Below, piece by piece: positions 6,928-11,586 of a DNA stretch of 11,586 bases. A program made the translations under genes and the position numbers. Below the pieces are notes generated by a model. That model was given only the letters and a program-made list of their open reading frames with translations. It was not told where the DNA came from and did no database searches. The stretch is taken from positions 1 to 11,586 of the forward strand of contig CAYLKS010000078.1 in assembly GCA_964384205.1 (NCBI GenBank). The letters are read 5' to 3'. This stretch comes from CAYLKS01 sp964384205 [NCBI: uncultured bacterium]. Its GTDB lineage: Bacteria; JAGOEH01. How positions within the stretch are numbered: the stretch's first letter is position 1; each line of letters opens with the position of its first letter.

Positions 6928-6929
6928 AT

Positions 6930-7115
6930 TTATGCCTTCTTTTCTTTACGTTTTGGCCTTAAAGATTTACTCCCACACTTTCTACATTTTACTTTTCCGG
7001 CCTTAACTTTAGAATAGTCAGCTCTTATTTTACTTTTACATTTTCTACAAACAAATATTCTATGGAATAACCTATCTGCTACTTCTTTGAATAATTTCTT
7101 TGGAATTACAATCAC
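6930..7115 (-). CDS. rpl40e: Ribosomal protein L40e (eL40)
   Basis: A small basic zinc-finger protein of the large ribosomal subunit. Numbering from GTG 7115, it has CRKC (23-26) and CRKC (44-47), the family patterns RLFHRIFVCRKCKSKIRA (15-32) and SLRPKRKEK near the end, and is 61 aa, slightly longer than usual archaeal L40e. In eukaryotes this protein is fused to ubiquitin; here it stands alone. The start is uncertain: the GTG at 7115 lies inside GGTGA (7116-7112), which elsewhere in this window is a Shine-Dalgarno 5 bases before the start. By that rule translation would begin at ATT 7106, giving 58 aa and an N-terminus closer to the family. It is the first gene of a two-gene operon with the zinc-ribbon protein. 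Confidence 0.9.
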   Translation of the reverse strand: MIVIPKKLFKEVADRLFHRIFVCRKCKSKIRADYSKVKAGKVKCRKCGSKSLRPKRKEKKA

Positions 7116-7163
7116 CTTAAGTTAAATAATACATATTAGGTTAAAAATTTAACTATTTTTCGT
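7116..7163. promoter_or_regulatory. Divergent promoter region between L40e and DUF99 genes
   Basis: This 48-base AT-rich gap holds GTTAAA-AA-TTTAAC (7140-7153), a perfect palindrome. Read on the minus strand its centre lies about 31 bases before the L40e GTG, right for a TATA box. For the plus strand it is too close to the ATG at 7164 (about 17 bases); TTAAATAAT (7122-7130) is a better placed TATA candidate. No Shine-Dalgarno precedes the DUF99 ATG. Confidence 0.5.
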
Positions 7164-7754
7164 ATGTTGAGATCTGTCAAAAAAGAAATAAGAATTATAG
7201 GATTTGATGATGGTCCGTTTATTCCAAGAAAAAAAGCAAAAGTTCCAGTTATAGGAGTTATTTATAGGGGTGGAAATTATTTAGATGGAATATTAAAAAC
7301 AGAAATAGAAGTAGATGGACTGGATGCAACACAGAAATTAATAAAAGCGATCAATTCTTCTAGACATAAAAAACAATTAAGAATCATTATGCTTGATGGA
7401 ATAACAATAGGCGGATTTAATATAGTAGATATTTCTAAATTATATGAAAAGACAAACTTGCCAGTAATTGTTATTATTAGAAAAAAACCAGATTTAAAAG
7501 AAATAGAAGATGCACTTAAAAGACTAGATAATTTTGAAAAAAGAATAAAATGTATAAAAAATGCTGGAGAAATTAAATGTTTCAGAATAGAAAAGAATAA
7601 AAAGATTTACTACCAATCTATAGGATTAAAAACACAAGATGTTAAAAAAATACTAAAAATATCTTGTATTCATGGTTTAATTCCAGAACCAATAAGAGTT
7701 GCGCATTTAATTGCAGGTGCTATTGTAAAAGGAGAAAGCAAAGGTAGAGCATAA
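7164..7754 (+). CDS. DUF99 family protein (endonuclease V-like fold)
   Basis: A 196-aa archaeal DUF99 protein, a family with an RNase H-like fold related to endonuclease V; a role in cleaving deaminated or otherwise damaged nucleic acid is proposed for the family and is not shown here. Visible landmarks: IGFDDGPF with acidic D15 and D16, the strand-end MLDGITIGGFN with D78, and a C-terminal IPEPIRVAHLIAGAIV that fits the family's closing helix. The acidic residues are the likely metal ligands. Translation starts at ATG 7164 without a Shine-Dalgarno, so the mRNA may be leaderless or nearly so. The stop overlaps the signal peptidase start by one base (TAATG), so the genes are translationally coupled. 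Confidence 0.87.
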   Translation: MLRSVKKEIRIIGFDDGPFIPRKKAKVPVIGVIYRGGNYLDGILKTEIEVDGLDATQKLIKAINSSRHKKQLRIIMLDGITIGGFNIVDISKLYEKTNLPVIVIIRKKPDLKEIEDALKRLDNFEKRIKCIKNAGEIKCFRIEKNKKIYYQSIGLKTQDVKKILKISCIHGLIPEPIRVAHLIAGAIVKGESKGRA

Positions 7755-8275
7755 TGCAAGCAATTGAAAAAGAAGCATTTGATACATTAAAATATATTAT
7801 ATTAGGAATTATTGTAGCATATTTATTAAATTTCAGTCTGGGCAAAGCATTAAAAACAGATATGCCTGTAGTTGCTGTTGTTTCTGATTCAATGACACAT
7901 GACGAATTAACTCCAATAAATCATTATGAGTATCTTGAAAAAAATCTTGGGTTTACAAAAGAGCAAATAGATTCATGGCCGATAAAAAATGGTTTTCTGA
8001 AAGGAGATATTTTAATTGTAAAAGGGACTGAAAAATTGAAAGTTGGAGATGTTATAGTATATAATATATATGGACAAAAAGTGCCTATAGTTCACAGAAT
8101 TATTAAAATTGATAAAGATTATATAATAACAAAAGGTGATCATAATCCTATTTATGATCCATGGCAACCAACAAAAATTCATGGAAAAGTTATTGGTGTT
8201 ATTCCATTTTTAGGATGGCCAAAACTTATATTAGTAGAAGTTTTAGGTGTGATTTCAAATGCAATTTTGTCCTAA
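7754..8275 (+). CDS. Archaeal type I signal peptidase (S26B, Sec11-like)
   Basis: A 173-aa membrane protease that cleaves signal peptides from exported proteins. TM1 spans about 12-29. Catalytic Ser46 sits in VVSDSMTH; His114 in VHRI takes the place of the bacterial lysine, as in archaeal and ER-type enzymes. KGDHNPIYD provides Asp129 and Asp135, whose 6-residue spacing matches the two Asp residues implicated in the Methanococcus enzyme. A second hydrophobic segment lies at about 147-172, so both ends may be in the membrane. An extra stretch after the Ser motif (about 50-80, LTPINHYEYLEKNL) is typical of related archaeal enzymes by recall. Likely substrates include the secreted proteins encoded at both ends of this window. 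It overlaps TFS by 17 bases. Confidence 0.93.
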   Translation: MQAIEKEAFDTLKYIILGIIVAYLLNFSLGKALKTDMPVVAVVSDSMTHDELTPINHYEYLEKNLGFTKEQIDSWPIKNGFLKGDILIVKGTEKLKVGDVIVYNIYGQKVPIVHRIIKIDKDYIITKGDHNPIYDPWQPTKIHGKVIGVIPFLGWPKLILVEVLGVISNAILS

Positions 8276-8588
8276 ATGTGGAAATTTGTTAATAGCAGAA
8301 GAACATAAAGGAAAGCATAGATATGTCTGTAGTAAATGTGGACATATAGTAAGGACTAAAAGAGTAGAATCAACAAACATATCAGAAAAAATAGAACATG
8401 AAAATGAAAAAATACTAGTTTTTGATGAAAAAAAGGAATGGGAACAATATCCAAAAACAAAGGTTATTTGTCCTAAATGTGGAAATAATAAAGCATATTG
8501 GTATATGCAACAGACAAGAGGTGCTGATGAGCCTCAAACAAAATTTTATAGATGTACCAAATGTGGGCATTCTTGGAGAGAATATTAA
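8259..8588 (+). CDS. tfs: Transcription factor S (TFIIS-like RNA polymerase cleavage factor)
   Basis: A 109-aa protein that rescues backtracked RNA polymerase by stimulating transcript cleavage. The N-terminal zinc ribbon has CPKC (4-7) and CSKC (24-27), a charged linker spans about 33-65, and the C-terminal ribbon has CPKC (71-74) and CTKC (99-102). The hairpin tip is TRGADEPQTKFYRC, with Asp90-Glu91 as the acidic pair that reaches the polymerase active site; their presence argues for an active cleavage factor and against an inhibitory paralogue. It starts inside the end of the signal peptidase gene, with GGTGTGA upstream as a weak ribosome site. The stop at 8586-8588 is followed by T-runs and, one base later, the end of the convergent gene. 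Confidence 0.95.
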   Translation: MQFCPKCGNLLIAEEHKGKHRYVCSKCGHIVRTKRVESTNISEKIEHENEKILVFDEKKEWEQYPKTKVICPKCGNNKAYWYMQQTRGADEPQTKFYRCTKCGHSWREY

Positions 8589-8609
8589 TTTATTTTTTCT
8601 TTTTGTTTA
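8589..8609 (+). terminator. T-rich terminator after tfs
   Basis: Runs of T directly follow the tfs stop codon. On the opposite strand these bases encode the final Lys-rich residues (FINKKKK) of the convergent membrane protein, so one sequence appears to serve both genes. Confidence 0.6.
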
Positions 8610-9726
8610 TAAATTTTGTCCAAAGTTTTTTCCTATATATAATGTATAATATTAATAAAATTATTATTCCTTTCAACCATGAAGGAAATATAAATGGATT
8701 AGACCATACAACATCTTCTAATTCTACAAATTCTTGATTGTCTGGGCCTTTATATTCTAATTTTAATTGTCCTTTATTTCCAGAAGGTAAATTAAATTTT
8801 ATTGTTGCATGTTTGTCGATTTTTATTTGTGTTATGTAATCAATATCAAATGTTTTATTATTTATGATAAGAGTTGCTTGTACACCTATTGCTTTTGCTG
8901 ATCCAGAATTTATGATTTCTATTTTTAATTCTTTATTATCTGAGTCTACCTCTGATTTTATAATTTGTAAATCTGGAGCGCCACTAACTAAAACTCCTAT
9001 ATTAAAATTTTCTGATAAAGAATTTCCTGCCTCATCATCATATGTAATTTCTATATCACTGTCATAAGACCCAAATTCTGTAGATGAATCAACAAAAATT
9101 GTAAATTCAAATTGTTTTTCTTGACCAGGTTCTATAGAATCAAGATATGCAATACCTTGTGAAAAAATTGGCTTTATGTCTTCTGATTCTGATGAAAAAG
9201 TTGCAGTTACTTTTTTTGCTTTTCCTGTCCCAACATTTTTTACAGTTACTAAAAGTTTTGATTGACTCCCAGGATTTATTTTGATATTAGTAGAAACATT
9301 TAATATTCTCAATTCTGGAACACCTTGAACCACTACATCCAAATCTTTTATCATTCCTGCTGATGTTCCTTCACAAAAAATATATAATGGGATTTTATAT
9401 GTACCTGAAGTTGCAGAACTATCAACAAATAATTTGTATTTAACAATTCTACTTGATCCGCTATTTATTATGTTTATCTTTTTTGTTGGACTTTCTAAAA
9501 GTGAAAATGGCTCTGAGGGTTTTAGATCTAAAACCAAATTAGATATTTGTTCATTTCCTGAATTAGAAATTTCTATAGATATTGTAACTTCATTACCAGG
9601 TTCAACTGGATATGGATCTGTATAAATAACTTGAGCTGTTACATCAGGTCCTATAATTTCTACAGATTTCACTGTAAAAGGAATTATAAGTAAAGCCAAA
9701 ATTAAAATTATAATTTGTTTTTTCAT
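8590..9726 (-). CDS. Membrane-anchored extracytoplasmic protein with Ig-like repeats (COG1361/CARDB-like), ABC-system partner
   Basis: A 378-aa protein with a signal peptide ([16 protein letters not shown], cleavage near 20-22), three beta-sandwich units (about 25-115, 130-235 and 245-335), each with patterns such as VEPGNEVTISIEISNSGN, INPGSQSKLLVTVKNVGTGKA and KELKIEIINSGSAKA, then one transmembrane helix (about 351-367) and a Lys-rich cytoplasmic tail. COG1361-type proteins are often encoded next to MacB-like transporters in archaea, as here; it probably extends from the membrane to bind a substrate or the cell envelope, but the substrate is unknown. Its ATG overlaps the ATPase stop (ATGA, 4 bases), so it is the third gene of the operon. 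It ends one base from the tfs stop on the other strand. Confidence 0.85.
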   Translation of the reverse strand: MKKQIIILILALLIIPFTVKSVEIIGPDVTAQVIYTDPYPVEPGNEVTISIEISNSGNEQISNLVLDLKPSEPFSLLESPTKKINIINSGSSRIVKYKLFVDSSATSGTYKIPLYIFCEGTSAGMIKDLDVVVQGVPELRILNVSTNIKINPGSQSKLLVTVKNVGTGKAKKVTATFSSESEDIKPIFSQGIAYLDSIEPGQEKQFEFTIFVDSSTEFGSYDSDIEITYDDEAGNSLSENFNIGVLVSGAPDLQIIKSEVDSDNKELKIEIINSGSAKAIGVQATLIINNKTFDIDYITQIKIDKHATIKFNLPSGNKGQLKLEYKGPDNQEFVELEDVVWSNPFIFPSWLKGIIILLILYIIYRKKLWTKFINKKKK

Positions 9727-10391
9727 ATTATCCTACCATCCTTTATATTTATATTTCTTTTAGCAATTTTTGCAATTGATTTGTCATGTGTTATTATAAC
9801 AAAAGTATAGCCCTTAACATTTAAATGCTTCATCATTCTTATAATTTCCTGACCACTTTTACTATCAAGATTTCCTGTAGGTTCGTCTGCTAAAATTAAT
9901 TTTGGTTTGTTTGCTAATGCTCTTGCAATAGCAACTCTTTGCATTTCCCCACCACTTAATTGAGATGGCGAATGATTTAGTCTTTTTCCTAGTCCAACCA
10001 TTTGTAAAAGTTCTGCTGCTCTTTGTCTTGATTGCGATTTGCTTTTTCCAGCAATTCTTAATGCAATCTCGACATTTTCTAAGCATGTCAAAGCAGGAAT
10101 TAAATTAAATTGTTGAAATACAAATCCTATTTTTTCTCTTCTTATTTTTGCTAATTGCTCACTTGATAACTTAGAAATATCCTTTCCTTCAAAAAATACT
10201 TTTCCAGAAGTTGGTGTATCTAAGCATCCTAAAATATGCAATAGAGTTGATTTTCCAGAACCAGATGGACCTGTTATAGTTGTAAATTCTCCTTCTTTTA
10301 TTTTCAAATTTATTCCATGTAGCACTTCTAGTTCATTTTCCTTTCCTTTGTTATATACTTTTACTAAATTTTTTGTTTCTATTAAATTCAT
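9723..10391 (-). CDS. ABC transporter ATPase, LolD/MacB type
   Basis: A 222-aa nucleotide-binding subunit that powers the FtsX-type permease encoded just upstream. Motifs: Walker [10 protein letters not shown] (41-49), Q-loop [10 protein letters not shown] (90-99), signature LSGGEMQR (145-152), Walker [13 protein letters not shown] (165-176) with catalytic Glu170, and switch His202 in THD. The C-loop context and the [12 protein letters not shown] stretch are typical of the LolD/MacB/FtsE class that drives extracytoplasmic movements and not classical import. I prefer ATG 10391 over GTG 10400: GTGA (10400-10397), which includes the permease stop TGA, then lies 5 bases before the start. The product would begin [13 protein letters not shown], as is usual. 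Confidence 0.95.
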   Translation of the reverse strand: MNLIETKNLVKVYNKGKENELEVLHGINLKIKEGEFTTITGPSGSGKSTLLHILGCLDTPTSGKVFFEGKDISKLSSEQLAKIRREKIGFVFQQFNLIPALTCLENVEIALRIAGKSKSQSRQRAAELLQMVGLGKRLNHSPSQLSGGEMQRVAIARALANKPKLILADEPTGNLDSKSGQEIIRMMKHLNVKGYTFVIITHDKSIAKIAKRNINIKDGRII

Positions 10392-10396
10392 TTTTA

Positions 10397-11536
10397 TCAC
10401 TCATACCTCAAAGTCTGAACTGGATCTAAATTTGCTGCCTTCCATGCCGGGTATAATCCACCTATTACACCTAGAAGCATAGCAAATCCTAAAGAACCTA
10501 TAATTAAACCAGGTGTTACTCTTGCTGATGCTAATCCTTGAGAAAATGTTCTTAAACCAAAACTTCCTGTTGACCCTAACAATACTCCTATAATTCCACC
10601 TATAAGTGCTATTATAATTGACTCGGTTATTATCTGAGATAAAATGAATTTTCTAGTTGCACCAATTGCTTTCATAATTCCAATTTCTCTTCTCCTTTCC
10701 ATTATTGACATTATCATTGTGTTCATAACGCCTAGTCCACCAACTATAGCTGATATACCAGCAATTCCTAATGTAAAAAATTGTATCTGGTCAATTATTT
10801 TTCCAATTTGTTTTGTAAATTCTTCTGTAGTAACAGTAGTCACACCATCAATAGAATCTTCTATTGCATCTGCTACATCTGCTACATCTTTAACATCTTC
10901 AGGATAAACCATTATAATGGAATAATCTTCTCTATCTAAGAGTTCTTTTGCTGTTTGCATTGGTATCATAATTCCATAATCTACAGCAGGATTATCAAAT
11001 TTTTCAATTATTCCTTTTATTTCTAATTCTGTTCCTTCAACTTCTATTGTATCCCCAACATCCAAATCCAAAGAATCAGCAATGTTATGACCAAGCACAG
11101 CAACATAAGTATCTCCTTCTTCTAGACCTTCTCCGTCTTCATATTCTATTGATCCTGCAGCATAAAGTTCTTCTTTTCCTGGATCTAAACCTATCTCATA
11201 CATATTTGGCTGACCAAACATTTTTGTTCCTTCTAAATATCCAGATTTCATTATTATTGGTGCTACTTCTTTAACTCCATTTATATTTTCTATTTCTTGT
11301 AATGTCGATTCTGATATTCTGCTTTCAGACATTGCCATAAAAAGAGCTGCGTTTGATTTTTGAATAACTGTTATTTGGCCACTAACCTGTTCTAGCTGCT
11401 CTGATATCATAACTCTAAGGCCAGATGATATAGATCCTAAAGAAACTATAGCCCCTATGCCAATTGCAATACCTACAAGAGTTATAATTGTTCTAGTTTT
11501 TTGGCGTAAGATATTTTTTATAGCTAAATCTATCAT
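10397..11536 (-). CDS. ABC transporter permease, MacB/FtsX family
   Basis: A 379-aa permease with four membrane helices: TM1 (about 16-38), a large extracytoplasmic MacB-PCD-like domain (about 40-250, acidic, with GLDP and EYEDGEGLEEGD stretches), then TM2 (251-277), TM3 (about 297-322) and TM4 (about 342-363). The loop ERRREIGIMKAIGATRKFI (280-298) and the ending AANLDPVQTLRYE are hallmarks of the family and contact the ATPase. With the ATPase and the Ig-like protein it forms a complete three-gene unit for mechanotransmission or export across the envelope; the cargo cannot be told from sequence. The ATG at 11536 lacks a Shine-Dalgarno. The stop codon forms part of the ATPase ribosome-binding site. 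Confidence 0.95.
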   Translation of the reverse strand: MIDLAIKNILRQKTRTIITLVGIAIGIGAIVSLGSISSGLRVMISEQLEQVSGQITVIQKSNAALFMAMSESRISESTLQEIENINGVKEVAPIIMKSGYLEGTKMFGQPNMYEIGLDPGKEELYAAGSIEYEDGEGLEEGDTYVAVLGHNIADSLDLDVGDTIEVEGTELEIKGIIEKFDNPAVDYGIMIPMQTAKELLDREDYSIIMVYPEDVKDVADVADAIEDSIDGVTTVTTEEFTKQIGKIIDQIQFFTLGIAGISAIVGGLGVMNTMIMSIMERRREIGIMKAIGATRKFILSQIITESIIIALIGGIIGVLLGSTGSFGLRTFSQGLASARVTPGLIIGSLGFAMLLGVIGGLYPAWKAANLDPVQTLRYE

Positions 11537-11574
11537 TTTATCTGTGGAATATAGAATAGAATTAAAAATTTAAG
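11537..11574 (-). promoter_or_regulatory. Promoter of the ABC operon, probably leaderless
   Basis: TTAAATTTTTAAT (11573-11561 on the minus strand) is a TATA-like box whose centre is about 31 bases before the permease ATG. Transcription would start within a few bases of the ATG, and no Shine-Dalgarno is present, so the message is probably leaderless or nearly so. Confidence 0.5.
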
Positions 11575-11586
11575 TTTGTAATTATT

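Noticed and set aside
8422-8737. Alternative frames over the tfs/convergent gene junction
   Set aside because: They overlap TFS zinc ligands and the C-terminal membrane segment of the minus-strand protein, both well supported.

Overview
The window looks like a piece of an AT-rich archaeal chromosome, most likely from a small-genome DPANN-type lineage (Woesearchaeota/Pacearchaeota-like). That placement is inferred from gene content and was not tested by a search. Archaeal markers include a Cdc48/VAT-type double AAA ATPase, ribosomal protein L40e, transcription factor S, a TRAM-domain protein, a DUF99 protein, an S26B-type signal peptidase with catalytic His instead of Lys, a PGF-pre-PGF surface domain, TATA-box promoters, and Shine-Dalgarno sites of the GGTGA type that match the archaeal 16S 3' end. 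Genes are packed tightly, often overlapping by 1 to 17 bases, and no gene-free stretch exceeds about 90 bases. I saw no tRNA, rRNA, CRISPR array or insertion sequence.

Layout. (1) 1-2750, minus: the N-terminal 916 codons of a very large, heavily N-glycosylatable secreted surface protein that runs off the left edge. (2) 2751-2834: a divergent promoter region with one palindromic TATA box and a perfect dyad at the predicted hsp20 transcription start. (3) 2835-5912, plus: a proteostasis cluster of small heat-shock protein, an unrecognised 109-aa protein and Cdc48. (4) 5999-6650, plus: a TRAM-domain RNA-binding protein overlapping an RPA-like OB-fold protein. (5) 6655-7115, minus: L40e followed by a small zinc-ribbon protein, convergent with (4). 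(6) 7164-8588, plus: DUF99, signal peptidase I and transcription factor S, overlapping. (7) 8590-11536, minus: a three-gene MacB/FtsX-type ABC export system of permease, ATPase and a membrane-anchored Ig-like extracytoplasmic protein, convergent with (6).

How they may work together: group 3 is protein holding and unfolding; groups 4 and 5 and TFS are information processing; the signal peptidase would process the signal-peptide proteins at both ends of the window. The items most worth checking are the dyad upstream of hsp20, an exact 48-bp repeat shared by the two ATPase domains of cdc48, the unknown protein between hsp20 and cdc48, the GGTGA-plus-5 start rule (which reassigns several starts and suggests an ATT start for L40e), and convergent gene ends whose lysine codons may serve as the opposite gene's terminator.
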